A stretch of 45,847 nt of DNA from Streptacidiphilus anmyonensis (lineage in GTDB: Bacteria > Actinomycetota > Actinomycetes > Streptomycetales > Streptomycetaceae): assembly GCF_000787855.1 (NCBI RefSeq), contig NZ_BBPQ01000015.1, forward strand, positions 1 through 45,847, read 5' to 3'. Shown here one piece after another: positions 9,573 through 17,398 of this stretch; position 1 is the first letter of the stretch, and each line of letters starts with the position of its first letter. Made by a program: the position numbers and the translations under genes. The notes beneath the pieces were generated by a model. That model made no database searches. It saw nothing but the letters and a program-made list of their open reading frames with translations, and was not told where the DNA came from.

Positions 9573-11177
9573 GTGCTCTTCCTCTACTGCGTGCTCATGA
9601 TCTGCTGCGCCGGGCTGCTCCTGGCCGGCGTCGTCGAGCAACGGCGGCACTACACCTCGCTGGAGCAGATACCCGTGCGGGTGCTGGTCAACGGCATCCG
9701 CGGCAAGAGCTCCATCACCCGTCTGTGCGCGGGCGCACTGCGCGGCGGAGACCTGGTCACCGTCGCCAAGACCACCGGCACCGCCGCCCGGTTCATCCAC
9801 CCGGACGCCACCGAGGAGCCGGTCTACCGCAAGTTCGGCCTGGCCAACGTGGTGGAGCAGATCGGCATCGTGCGCCGTGCCGCCGTCTACCGGCCGGACG
9901 CACTGGTGATCGAGTGCATGGCGGTCATGCCGGCGCTTCAGGAGATCAACCAGCAGAAGCTGATCCGCTCCACCATCGGCGTGCTCTGCAACGTGCGCGA
10001 GGACCACCTCGCGGAGATGGGGCCGACCCTGGACGACGTCGCCCGGTCGCTGTCGCGCTCCATGCCCGAGAACGGCGTGTGCGTCACCGCCGAGCGCGAC
10101 CGGCTGCACATCCTCCAGGAGGAGGCCGACAAGCGGAACTGCCGGCTCGTCGCGGTGGACCCGGAGACCGTCAGCGACGAGGAGCTGCGCGGCTTCAGCT
10201 GGTTCACGTTCAAGGAGAACGTCGCCATCGCCCTGGCCGTCGCGGAACTGCTCGGCGTCGAGCGGCAGACCGCGCTGCGCGGCATGTGGGAGGCCCCGCC
10301 GGACCCGGGGGTGCTCTCGGTCGAGCGCTACCGGACGCCCGAGGGCAAGCGGCTGCGTTTCGCCAACGTCTTCGCCGCCAACGACCCCGAGTCCACGCTG
10401 ATGAACGTGCAGCAGCTGCTGGACCTCGGGGCGATCCGCCGACCGGTCAACGTCGTCATCAACTGCCGCCCCGACCGGGTCGAGCGCAACGGGCAGATGG
10501 GCGCGATCGTGCCCGACCTGGACCCGGAGACGGTCTTCCTGATCGGCCATCCGACCAAGAGCGCGCGCGACGGCATCCCCGAGGGCTGGCGCGGCCAGAT
10601 CGTCGACCTGGGCGGCGACAAGCGCGACCCCGAGGAGCTCACCCGGGACCTGCTCGCGGCGCTGCCGGCCGACTCCTCCCTCGTGGCCGTCGGCAACATC
10701 CACGGCCAGGGCGAGCTGTTCCTGGACTGCCTGGCCGAGCTGCCGCCGGACGACGAGGAGGACGACGCCTACACGCCGGCCGCCGCTCCCGCGAGCCGGT
10801 ACGAGGAGTTCCCCGAGGGCATCGAGGACCCCTGGGCGTCCTGGCCCGGCGCCCAGCTGCCGGACTCGCCCACCATGACGCTGCGTCTGCCCCTCCAGCT
10901 CCAGCGTCGCCGGAGCCAGCAGTCCCGGCCGCAGTCCTCGTCGTCGTCCTCGTCCTCGTCCTCGTCCTGGTTCGGCGACGACCACAAGGCCGGGCAGCAC
11001 CGGGCCGAGGAGCGCCCGACCGAGGAGTTCCGGACCGAGGAGTACCGCAGCGCCGAGCGCTACGGCGACGAGCCCTACAGCGAGCAGCGCTGGACCCCGG
11101 ACCAGCACTGGGCCGGTCACCACCCCACGACGAACGACCGCCACGACACCAGCCGCCACCACGAGGAAGCCCTGTGA
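9573..11177 (+). CDS. pgsB: Poly-gamma-glutamate synthase PgsB/CapB-like amide ligase
   Basis: 534 aa. An N-terminal membrane helix (about 1-22) is followed by the Mur-ligase-type nucleotide loop VNGIRGKSS (about residues 44-52) and the conserved CapB body to about residue 395. PgsB/CapB is the ATP-dependent ligase that extends a gamma-linked glutamate chain at the inner face of the membrane, together with PgsC. The protein is about 140 residues longer than the roughly 390-aa Bacillus enzyme. The extra C-terminus is low-complexity and charged, with eleven consecutive serines near residues 456-466, then Glu/Arg/His-rich sequence. GTG start with AAGGAA 7 bp upstream. It overlaps pgsC by a GTGA junction, so the two are translationally coupled. 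Confidence 0.92.
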   Translation: MLFLYCVLMICCAGLLLAGVVEQRRHYTSLEQIPVRVLVNGIRGKSSITRLCAGALRGGDLVTVAKTTGTAARFIHPDATEEPVYRKFGLANVVEQIGIVRRAAVYRPDALVIECMAVMPALQEINQQKLIRSTIGVLCNVREDHLAEMGPTLDDVARSLSRSMPENGVCVTAERDRLHILQEEADKRNCRLVAVDPETVSDEELRGFSWFTFKENVAIALAVAELLGVERQTALRGMWEAPPDPGVLSVERYRTPEGKRLRFANVFAANDPESTLMNVQQLLDLGAIRRPVNVVINCRPDRVERNGQMGAIVPDLDPETVFLIGHPTKSARDGIPEGWRGQIVDLGGDKRDPEELTRDLLAALPADSSLVAVGNIHGQGELFLDCLAELPPDDEEDDAYTPAAAPASRYEEFPEGIEDPWASWPGAQLPDSPTMTLRLPLQLQRRRSQQSRPQSSSSSSSSSSSWFGDDHKAGQHRAEERPTEEFRTEEYRSAERYGDEPYSEQRWTPDQHWAGHHPTTNDRHDTSRHHEEAL

Positions 11178-11656
11178 TCCCCGCCAACGTCACCCCCCAG
11201 ACCGCCGCGCTGGGTATCGCCCTGGGCCTCGTCTTCTCGCTGATCTGCTACCTCACCACCAACCTCTCGCCGGGCGGCATGATCACCCCCGGCTGGCTGG
11301 CGCTGACCCTGGTCACCGACCTGCAGCGGTTCGGGCTGGTCATCGGCGTCACCGTGCTGACCTTCCTGCTGACGGTGGCGCTCCAACGCGTCGTGATCCT
11401 CTACGGCAAGCGGCTCTTCGCCGCCGTGGTGCTCACCGCGGTGGTGCTGCAGATGACCGTCATGCTGGCGCTGCAACAGGCGTTCCCGCTGCTGTACACC
11501 GCGCAGACGCTGGGCTTCATCGTGCCGGGCCTGATCGCCTACCAGCTCGTCCGCCAGCCCAAGGCCGCCACCATCATCTCCACCACGGCGGTCACCCTGG
11601 CGGCCTATGTTGTCCTGGCAGCTGGTCTGCTGCTCGGCGCGCTGCCCACCGCCTGA
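11174..11656 (+). CDS. pgsC: Poly-gamma-glutamate synthase membrane subunit PgsC/CapC-like
   Basis: 160 aa, close to the roughly 150 aa of Bacillus PgsC. It is almost entirely hydrophobic, with four to five membrane helices and the characteristic early TNLSPGGMITPGW segment in the first loop. PgsC forms the membrane part of the polymer synthase with PgsB. The GTG start overlaps the pgsB stop (GTGA), which fixes the start and indicates tight coupling. No pgsA/capA, pgsE or gamma-glutamyltransferase (capD) gene is seen nearby. Confidence 0.92.
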   Translation: MIPANVTPQTAALGIALGLVFSLICYLTTNLSPGGMITPGWLALTLVTDLQRFGLVIGVTVLTFLLTVALQRVVILYGKRLFAAVVLTAVVLQMTVMLALQQAFPLLYTAQTLGFIVPGLIAYQLVRQPKAATIISTTAVTLAAYVVLAAGLLLGALPTA

Positions 11657-11709
11657 CCCGCCCCCACGCCCGACCCTCGACGGCGTCCAGCCTCGACCCT
11701 GGAGTTCCG

Positions 11710-12774
11710 ATGTCCTCGCCGCTCTCCCGCCGCCGCCTGCTCGCAGGCGTCGGCGGCGTCGCCCTCGCCGGAACGGCCGCCGCGCTCGGATACGAGCTCA
11801 ACAAGGGCAAGTCCGCGGCCTCGGGGCCCTCGCTCGGCAGCGCGGACGCGTCGTCCGACGCCCCGACGACGCAGTCCGGCGGCTACCGCTTCCAGCGCCA
11901 GAGCTCCCCCGGGCGCACGGTGGTCCAGGACGGCTCCGGCAACGAGCTCGCGGTCTTCACCGACGGGGCCCGCACGGCCGTGCTCGCCGGCCCGAGCCGG
12001 ACCTTCAGCGAGCCCAGCACCACGCAGGCCACGGTCACCTCCAGCACCTGGGTGCGGGTACTGCCGAACGCCTGGAAGCAGGGCCAGGAGCACAGCGCCT
12101 GGTTCGCCCAGTGGTTCCCGAAGGCGCTGCACGACACCAGCCCGGACGTCCTCGGGGTGGCGTTCGAGTACAGCAGCGCGGGAGCGCCGAACCACTTCAA
12201 CTCCTCGGGTCTGCGCTACGCGGGCCGGGCCCACTTCGGCCCCCGCAACCCCGGGGTGACCAGCTCCCTGGACTTCGGCTACCACGACGAGAAGTCCGAC
12301 TTCTACGACTACCTCGGCATTCCCTGGACCTTCTCGGACGGCACCCACGCGCAGCCCGAGAAGGACCGCTACGGCGACGCGGACTGCTCGGGCTTCCAGC
12401 GGCTGGTGTGGGGCTACCGGATGGGCATCCCCATGCACAACACCAACACGGCCGGCGTCGGCCTGCCGCGCCGCGCCTACGCCATCGCCGCCGCCGGTCC
12501 CGGGGTGCTGCTCATCCCCAACACCGGCGCCCAGGCCACGGATCTGAGCGTGCTGCAGCCGGGCGACCTCGTCTTCTTCGCCATCCGCAAGGACCAGCCG
12601 AGCGTGATCGACCACTGCGGCATGTACCTGGGCCCGGACGACGCGGGCCGCCCCCGCTTCTACTCCAGCCGCTCCGCGGCCGACGGCCCCACCATGGGCG
12701 ACCTCGCCGGCCACGCCCTGCTGGACGGCACCGACTTCTACGCCCGCGGCTTCCGCTCGGCCCGAAGACTCTGA
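11710..12774 (+). CDS. Tat-exported NlpC/P60-family hydrolase of the pgs operon (candidate polymer depolymerase)
   Basis: 354 aa. The N-terminus has a twin-arginine signal (S-R-R-R-L-L-A-G-V, residues 6-14). The C-terminal NlpC/P60 cysteine peptidase domain has a catalytic Cys in DADCSGF (Cys226) and a His in VIDHCGMYLG (His302). Residues 60-170 form an extra domain I cannot assign. NlpC/P60 enzymes cut gamma-D-glutamyl bonds in peptidoglycan stems, and Bacillus PgdS, which degrades poly-gamma-glutamate, belongs to this family. The position 53 bp after pgsC therefore suggests release or trimming of the polymer rather than ordinary wall turnover. That role is an inference. Confidence 0.85.
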   Translation: MSSPLSRRRLLAGVGGVALAGTAAALGYELNKGKSAASGPSLGSADASSDAPTTQSGGYRFQRQSSPGRTVVQDGSGNELAVFTDGARTAVLAGPSRTFSEPSTTQATVTSSTWVRVLPNAWKQGQEHSAWFAQWFPKALHDTSPDVLGVAFEYSSAGAPNHFNSSGLRYAGRAHFGPRNPGVTSSLDFGYHDEKSDFYDYLGIPWTFSDGTHAQPEKDRYGDADCSGFQRLVWGYRMGIPMHNTNTAGVGLPRRAYAIAAAGPGVLLIPNTGAQATDLSVLQPGDLVFFAIRKDQPSVIDHCGMYLGPDDAGRPRFYSSRSAADGPTMGDLAGHALLDGTDFYARGFRSARRL

Positions 12775-12861
12775 GCCTCCGGTCCCGTGCACCGCTGATG
12801 TCACGTTCCGCGCCGCTGCCCTGTCCCCATGGGTGCAAGCGGCGACGAAAGGAGCGCGGCC

Positions 12862-13320
12862 ATGAAGGCCCTCATCGTGTGCACCTCGGTGTCCCACGGC
12901 AACACCCGGCGGATCGCCGACGTCATGGGGCAGGAACTGCGGGCCCGGGTCGTCGAGCCCGGTCAGGTCGACCCGGAGCGGCTGTCGGGCTTCGACCTGG
13001 TGGGCTTCGGCTCGGGGATATACCTGCGCCGGTTCCACCCGCGGCTGCGCGAGTTCGTCCGTGCCCTCCCGGCGGGCGGACACGGCCGGGCGTTCGTCTT
13101 CGCGACCAGCGGGCTGCCGGGGGTGCGCTTCCAGCCGCTCGAACGGGCGCTGACGGACAAGGGCTTCCAGTTGGACGGCGCCTTCGCCTGCCGTGCCTTC
13201 GACACCTTCCTCCCGTTCAGGCTCGTGGGCGGCCTCAACAAGGGCCTGCCGGGACCGGCCGACCTGGCGGACGCCCACGCCTTCGCCGAGGGGCTGGGCC
13301 GCCGGTCGGCGAAGGCGTAG
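12862..13320 (+). CDS. Flavodoxin-family protein
   Basis: 152 aa. The N-terminal beta strand and FMN phosphate loop (residues 1-20, TSVSHGNTRRIAD) are the standard flavodoxin pattern, followed by a GFGSGIYLRRFHP region and an FVFATSGLPG strand. Such proteins carry FMN and move electrons or act as small NAD(P)H-linked reductases; the partner here is unknown. The ATG at 12862 is preceded by AAAGGAG at 7 bp, which decides the start over an in-frame ATG at 12829. It converges on the lipase gene with only 9 bp between the stops. Confidence 0.85.
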   Translation: MKALIVCTSVSHGNTRRIADVMGQELRARVVEPGQVDPERLSGFDLVGFGSGIYLRRFHPRLREFVRALPAGGHGRAFVFATSGLPGVRFQPLERALTDKGFQLDGAFACRAFDTFLPFRLVGGLNKGLPGPADLADAHAFAEGLGRRSAKA

Positions 13321-13329
13321 GACTCTCCG

Positions 13330-14670
13330 TCACGAACCGGACGTCGGCACCTCCGGGGCGAGGGAGTTGCCCGCGGCGATGCGGCCGCAGTCGGAGGGCG
13401 CGGCGTGGCCCGCGAAGCGGTCGTCCAGGTAGCCGATGGCCGCCACGGCCCAGGGGACGGCCGTGCCGATGTGGCTGAGCAGGTCGAACTGCTGGTAGTC
13501 GATCGCGCTGTCGCCGGTGGCGCAGTACTGCCGGGCGAGCGCGCGCACGTCGCCGGCGACCATCACGCCGTCTCCGGTCCCGATGCCGGGGACGTTGCTG
13601 AACGTCCCCTCCAGGACGCCTCCGTCGCCCTGGCCGATGTAGCCGGGGATGGTGGGGGTGGCGGCCGAGCCGAGGTTGATCTTGTTCACGGCGTTGACGA
13701 AGGCCGGCACCGAGTCGGGGTTCGCGTACTGCGGCTTCGCCATCTTCTTCCAGGTCAGCCCGGGGTACTCGCCGATCGCGTTCACGATCGAGCCCTGCTG
13801 GAGGCCGTTGTAGACCTGGAGGCCGTAGCTGCTCAGGTACGGCGTGAGGTCCAGACCGTAGGAGCGGGCGACGCCGATCAGCGCCATGGGGATGACGCCG
13901 GACCAGGCCAGCGAGCCGTCCACGTATTTGAGGTTGTGCGCCGGATCCACCAGCAGGCCGCCCTCGGCGAAGCCGACCAGCTTCCGGTTCACCTCCGGCG
14001 CGTACCCGGGCGCCAGGGCGGCCGCCCAGTTCGTGGCGATCGCGCCGCCGGAGTAGCCGATCAGGCCGAAGCTGGTGTCGCCGTTCAGGCCCGTGTCCGC
14101 GGCCCTGGTCGCGGCCCGGATCGAGTCCAGCGTCGCGGCGCCGTACTCCGGACCGGCCGCGAAGTCCGCGTTCTGCCCCTCGGTGTCCGGGATGACCAGG
14201 TTGTATCCCTGGAGCAGCAGGGGAGCCAGCAGCACGGACTCGGCGTTCGGGATCACGCCGCCCAGGGTGACGTCGCCCGCGATGGCACGGGAGGGGCTGT
14301 CCGCCGGGTTGAGCGAGTCGTAGAACGACTGGTAGGACACCGCCTTCGCGCTGTCGCCGCCGAGGCTGCGCACCACCGAGGTCACGTTGGCGACGGCGCG
14401 TCCCTGCGCGTCGACCGTGCGGTAGAGCAGCTGAATCACCTTCAGCGGGGTGGGCACGCCCAGGACGTGGTACTCCAGCGTCCGCTCCTTCAGCACGTCT
14501 CCGGGCGCGAAGGAGGACAGCGGACGGCTGCCGTCGTAGCTGTAGAACGCGTCGCTCGCGGCGGACGCCGCATGCGAGGTGGCGGCCTCCGCCGTGACGG
14601 CCGGGGCGACGGCGACGGTCGTCGCCGCGACGACGGCGGTGGCCAGGAGACGGGCGGCTCTTCCGGGCAT
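13330..14670 (-). CDS. Secreted lipase (secretory lipase, LIP family)
   Basis: 446 aa with an N-terminal signal peptide (about residues 1-30, ending in Ala-rich sequence). Alpha/beta hydrolase nucleophile elbow GYSGG (Ser207), likely Asp in the GQGDGGV segment and His in LLSHIG near the C-terminus. The pattern fits the secretory lipase family (fungal LIP type, common in actinomycetes), which hydrolyses triacylglycerol or other esters outside the cell. The ATG at 14670 is preceded by GGGGGAC; a longer in-frame ATG at 14700 lacks this. A perfect palindrome lies 55 bp upstream and may control it. Confidence 0.87.
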   Translation of the reverse strand: MPGRAARLLATAVVAATTVAVAPAVTAEAATSHAASAASDAFYSYDGSRPLSSFAPGDVLKERTLEYHVLGVPTPLKVIQLLYRTVDAQGRAVANVTSVVRSLGGDSAKAVSYQSFYDSLNPADSPSRAIAGDVTLGGVIPNAESVLLAPLLLQGYNLVIPDTEGQNADFAAGPEYGAATLDSIRAATRAADTGLNGDTSFGLIGYSGGAIATNWAAALAPGYAPEVNRKLVGFAEGGLLVDPAHNLKYVDGSLAWSGVIPMALIGVARSYGLDLTPYLSSYGLQVYNGLQQGSIVNAIGEYPGLTWKKMAKPQYANPDSVPAFVNAVNKINLGSAATPTIPGYIGQGDGGVLEGTFSNVPGIGTGDGVMVAGDVRALARQYCATGDSAIDYQQFDLLSHIGTAVPWAVAAIGYLDDRFAGHAAPSDCGRIAAGNSLAPEVPTSGS

Positions 14671-14724
14671 AAGTCCCCCAGGGATCGTGAAACGGATCAC
14701 ACATGAACCTGACGACTGAGTAAG

Positions 14725-14738
14725 TTACCGCGCGGTAA
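14725..14738. promoter_or_regulatory. 14-bp perfect palindrome (candidate operator)
   Basis: TTACCGCGCGGTAA is its own reverse complement and lies between the divergent lipase and DUF202 genes. Size and symmetry are typical of TetR-type or similar dimer operators. No cognate regulator gene is adjacent. Confidence 0.4.
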
Positions 14739-14834
14739 ACACAAAGCCCAGAGGCGCGACGGGAAATTCCACCCGTCGGGTGATAGGGATGGACGCACGG
14801 GCGCGGCACCGAGCACGAGCAGCGGGAGCACGAG

Positions 14835-15212
14835 ATGGCGACGCCGGATCCGGAGGACGCGGAGCGGCCCTGGTGGGAGCAGGGCGAGGAGCCGGACTAC
14901 CGCGCCACCCTCGCCAACGAACGCACCTTCCTGGCCTGGACCCGGACGTCACTCGCGCTCCTCGCGGGCTCGTTGGCCGTCCTCCCGCTGGGCGGGGTCG
15001 CGCCGCTGCCGCTGCGGCTCGCGCTGTCCGCCTACCTGATCGCCCTCGCCCTCGCCGCCGCGGTCACCGGATACGTCCAGTGGCGCCGCCGCCAGCACCG
15101 CATGCGGCTGCGCCGGCCCCTCGGCCACTCCGCCTGGCAGTCCGTGCTCCTCCTCGGCTTCCTGCTGCTGGCCGGACTCGTCTGCGCCGTCGTGGCCACC
15201 GGCTCGGGATGA
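14835..15212 (+). CDS. DUF202 (YidH-type) small membrane protein
   Basis: 125 aa. A short acidic N-terminus leads into the family signature R-A-T-L-A-N-E-R-T-F-L-A-W-T-R-T-S, then three membrane helices (about 36-55, 62-80, 98-120) separated by an Arg-rich cytoplasmic loop. Function of the family is unknown; it is a plasma-membrane protein. ATG start with GGGAG upstream. A GCCCGC-ACA-GCGGGC hairpin at 15230-15244 follows the stop and may end transcription. Confidence 0.82.
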   Translation: MATPDPEDAERPWWEQGEEPDYRATLANERTFLAWTRTSLALLAGSLAVLPLGGVAPLPLRLALSAYLIALALAAAVTGYVQWRRRQHRMRLRRPLGHSAWQSVLLLGFLLLAGLVCAVVATGSG

Positions 15213-15291
15213 ACGCGCGGCCCGCACAGCGGGCAGGATGGTCGAGGACCGCTGACGCGGTGACGACTGCTCATCCGGGAGGTACGGCACA

Positions 15292-16143
15292 GTGACGGAC
15301 GAGACTCGGCAGACCGCTCCCGCGATGCGCCCCGCCGTGCGGGAGGTGTACGGGCCCACGGATCTGAGCGCACAGCCGATGTTCGCCGGAGGGTTCATCA
15401 ACTTCGGCTACTGGCGCGCCGTCGACCTCGGCCGTCCGCTCGGGGAGGCGGAACGGGTCCGCAGTCAGGTTGACCTGTACCGGCGGGTGCTGGACTCGGC
15501 CGGGCTGCGGGGCGGGCCGCCGGTGCCGCAGCTGCCGGAGGTGCTGGAGGTGGGCTGCGGGCTCGGGATGGGATGCGCGGTGACGCTGCGGGAGTACGGA
15601 GCCGCGGCGGTGACGGGCCTGGACATCCATCCGGAGCAGTTGCGGCGGGCGCGTGAGACGCACGCCGACCTGTTGCGCGAGGAGGACAGCCGACTGCGGT
15701 TCGTCCAGGGCGCGGCCGAGCGGATGCCGTTCGGCCGCGGTGAGTTCGACGTCGTCCTCAGCGTCGAGGCCGCGCAGCACTTCCCCGATCTGGCCGCCTT
15801 CGCCGCGGAGACCGCGCGCGTGCTGCGGCCCGGTGGCCGGGCCGCGGTCACCAGCTTCTTCACTGTGGACGACGTGCCCGGCCGACCCGAGGAGCTGGCG
15901 AGGCTGCTCCCCACCTTCGCCGACGGCCTCGACATCGCCCGGCCGGTGACCGCCCTTACGGACGCGTTCACCGCGGCCGGGCTCACCGACGTCCGCGTCG
16001 AGTCCATCGGCGCGGACGTCTGGCCCGGCTGGGACCTCTGGCTCAGCCGGTGGTGGGCGTCGGACACCTGGCCGCGCAACTTCCGCCGGGCCTACGAGGG
16101 CCGGGTCCTGGACTACTTCGTCGTCACCGCGCGCCGACCATAG
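15292..16143 (+). CDS. SAM-dependent methyltransferase, class I
   Basis: 283 aa. Motif I VLEVGCGLGMG (about residue 84), the acidic motif GLDIHPEQL, motif FDVVLSVEAAQHFPD and the post-motif RVLRPGGRAAVTSFF are all present. The N-terminal segment with GGFINFGYW is shared with small-molecule methyltransferases of the sterol or phthiotriol/sugar type, so the substrate is probably a small molecule; it cannot be named. GTG start with GGGAGG upstream. The next gene, a transcriptional regulator, starts 9 bp later and is probably cotranscribed. Confidence 0.85.
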   Translation: MTDETRQTAPAMRPAVREVYGPTDLSAQPMFAGGFINFGYWRAVDLGRPLGEAERVRSQVDLYRRVLDSAGLRGGPPVPQLPEVLEVGCGLGMGCAVTLREYGAAAVTGLDIHPEQLRRARETHADLLREEDSRLRFVQGAAERMPFGRGEFDVVLSVEAAQHFPDLAAFAAETARVLRPGGRAAVTSFFTVDDVPGRPEELARLLPTFADGLDIARPVTALTDAFTAAGLTDVRVESIGADVWPGWDLWLSRWWASDTWPRNFRRAYEGRVLDYFVVTARRP

Positions 16144-16152
16144 ACTCGTCCG

Positions 16153-16848
16153 ATGACCGACCCGCAGGACGACCCCGAGCACGCCGAGGACGCCGAGGAC
16201 GAGGCGCTCACCGCGCTGGGAGCCCTCGGCGATCCGGTGCGGCGCAGGCTCTACCGGTTCGCCGCGGCCGCGCCCGACGCGGTCGGCCGGGACGCCGCGG
16301 CCGAGGCCGCGGGGATCTCGCGCTCGCTCGCCGCCTTCCATCTGGACCGGCTGGTCGAGGCGGGGCTGCTGGAGACGGTCTTCCGACGGCTCTCGGGCCG
16401 GTCCGGCCCCGGCGCCGGCCGCCCAGCCAAGCTGTACCGGCGGGCCGGGCGCGAGCACACGCTGTCGCTGCCCCCGCGCGCGTACGACACCGCCGGACGC
16501 CTGCTGGCGGAGGCGGTGGAGCGCGCCGGGCTGGACCGCGAACTGCAGGCGGTCGCGCGCGAGCGCGGGGCGGAGCAGGCGACGGGCGACCCCGTCGGGA
16601 CGCTCCGCGCCCACGGCTACGAACCCTTCCGCGATCAGGGCGAGCAGGGCAAGGCGGGCGAGGCGGGCGGCGAGGAGGTCGTGCGGCTGCGCAACTGCCC
16701 GTTCCACGCCCTTGCCGAGGAGTTCCCCGCACTGGTCTGCGGGATGAACCTGGCGCTGGTCAAGGGCCTGGTGGAGGGATGCGACGGCTGGTCGGCGGAG
16801 ATGTCGCCGGGACCGGGCCGCTGCTGCGTCGCCCTTCGCAGGCTCTAA
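16153..16848 (+). CDS. ArsR/SufR-like winged-helix regulator with C-terminal cysteines
   Basis: 231 aa. Residues about 17-80 form a winged helix (LGDPVRRRLYRF, then AAEAAGISRSLAAFHLDRL as recognition helix) followed by a GRPAKLY wing typical of the SufR/ArsR-like group. The C-terminal third contains NCPFH, a Cys before GMN, GCDG and a CC pair, positions often used for a metal or Fe-S cluster in this group. It likely senses redox or metal state and represses nearby genes. Start ATG at 16153 has no strong ribosome-binding site and is probably coupled to the methyltransferase gene upstream. Confidence 0.8.
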   Translation: MTDPQDDPEHAEDAEDEALTALGALGDPVRRRLYRFAAAAPDAVGRDAAAEAAGISRSLAAFHLDRLVEAGLLETVFRRLSGRSGPGAGRPAKLYRRAGREHTLSLPPRAYDTAGRLLAEAVERAGLDRELQAVARERGAEQATGDPVGTLRAHGYEPFRDQGEQGKAGEAGGEEVVRLRNCPFHALAEEFPALVCGMNLALVKGLVEGCDGWSAEMSPGPGRCCVALRRL

Positions 16849-16869
16849 AAACAAAAATCATTGACGATA

Positions 16870-16895
16870 GAGCAAGGGTGCCGCCATCCTTGCTC
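16870..16895. promoter_or_regulatory. Inverted repeat abutting a start codon
   Basis: GAGCAAGG (16870-16877) and CCTTGCTC (16888-16895) are perfect 8-bp arms with a 10-nt loop, ending one base before the ATG at 16897. AT-rich sequence and TTGACG (16861-16866) lie just upstream. It could be an operator for the regulator gene next door or an RNA hairpin covering the start; it occupies the space where a ribosome-binding site would be. Confidence 0.35.
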
Positions 16896-16896
16896 C

Positions 16897-17355
16897 ATGA
16901 CTGGCTTTCATCTCGCGCAGGTGAACATCGGGCGCATCGTCGCCCCCATCGACGGGCCGGAGCTCGCCGGCTTCGTGGCGGAGCTGCCCGCGATCAACAA
17001 GCTCGCCGACGAGTCGCCCGGCTTCGTCTGGCGCATGGTCGACGACGACGGCGCGGACGCGACCGCGCTGCGGCCGGACGGCGCCGACGACCTCCTGCTG
17101 GTCAACTGCTCGGTCTGGGAGTCGGTCGAGGCGCTGCGCGACTACGTCTACCGCAGCGACCATCTGCGGGTGCTCAGCCGCCGCCGCGAGTGGTTCACCC
17201 GCATGACCGAGGCGCACCAGGCGCTGTGGTGGGTCCCGGTCGGCCACCGGCCGACCGTCGCCGAGGCCATGGAACGCGTGGCCCTCCTGCGCGAACACGG
17301 CTCGGGGCCGCGTGCGTTCACCTTCCGTGACCCGCACCCGGCCCCGACCGCTTAG
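16897..17355 (+). CDS. DUF3291-family protein
   Basis: 152 aa. It has the family hallmarks: HLAQVNIGR near the N-terminus, SPGFVWRM in the middle, NCSVWESVEALRDYVYRSDH and WWVPVGHRPTVAEA. The fold is expected to be a ferredoxin-like alpha+beta barrel as in antibiotic monooxygenase relatives, but no function is established. I chose the ATG at 16897, where homology-like sequence begins; an in-frame TTG at 16861 would add 12 residues. No clear ribosome-binding site. Converges on the DUF885 gene, 43 bp between the stops. Confidence 0.8.
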   Translation: MTGFHLAQVNIGRIVAPIDGPELAGFVAELPAINKLADESPGFVWRMVDDDGADATALRPDGADDLLLVNCSVWESVEALRDYVYRSDHLRVLSRRREWFTRMTEAHQALWWVPVGHRPTVAEAMERVALLREHGSGPRAFTFRDPHPAPTA

Positions 17356-17398
17356 GACCCCGACCGCTCAGAGGCCCCGACCGCCTGGCCTCGGAGCG

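Noticed and set aside
10936-10970. CRISPR or functional DNA repeat in the TCCTCG tract of pgsB
   Set aside because: It is a poly-serine codon run inside a coding frame, without spacers.
9510-11162. Long minus-strand open frame opposite pgsB
   Set aside because: Antisense shadow of a gene with clear PgsB motifs; no recognisable protein features.
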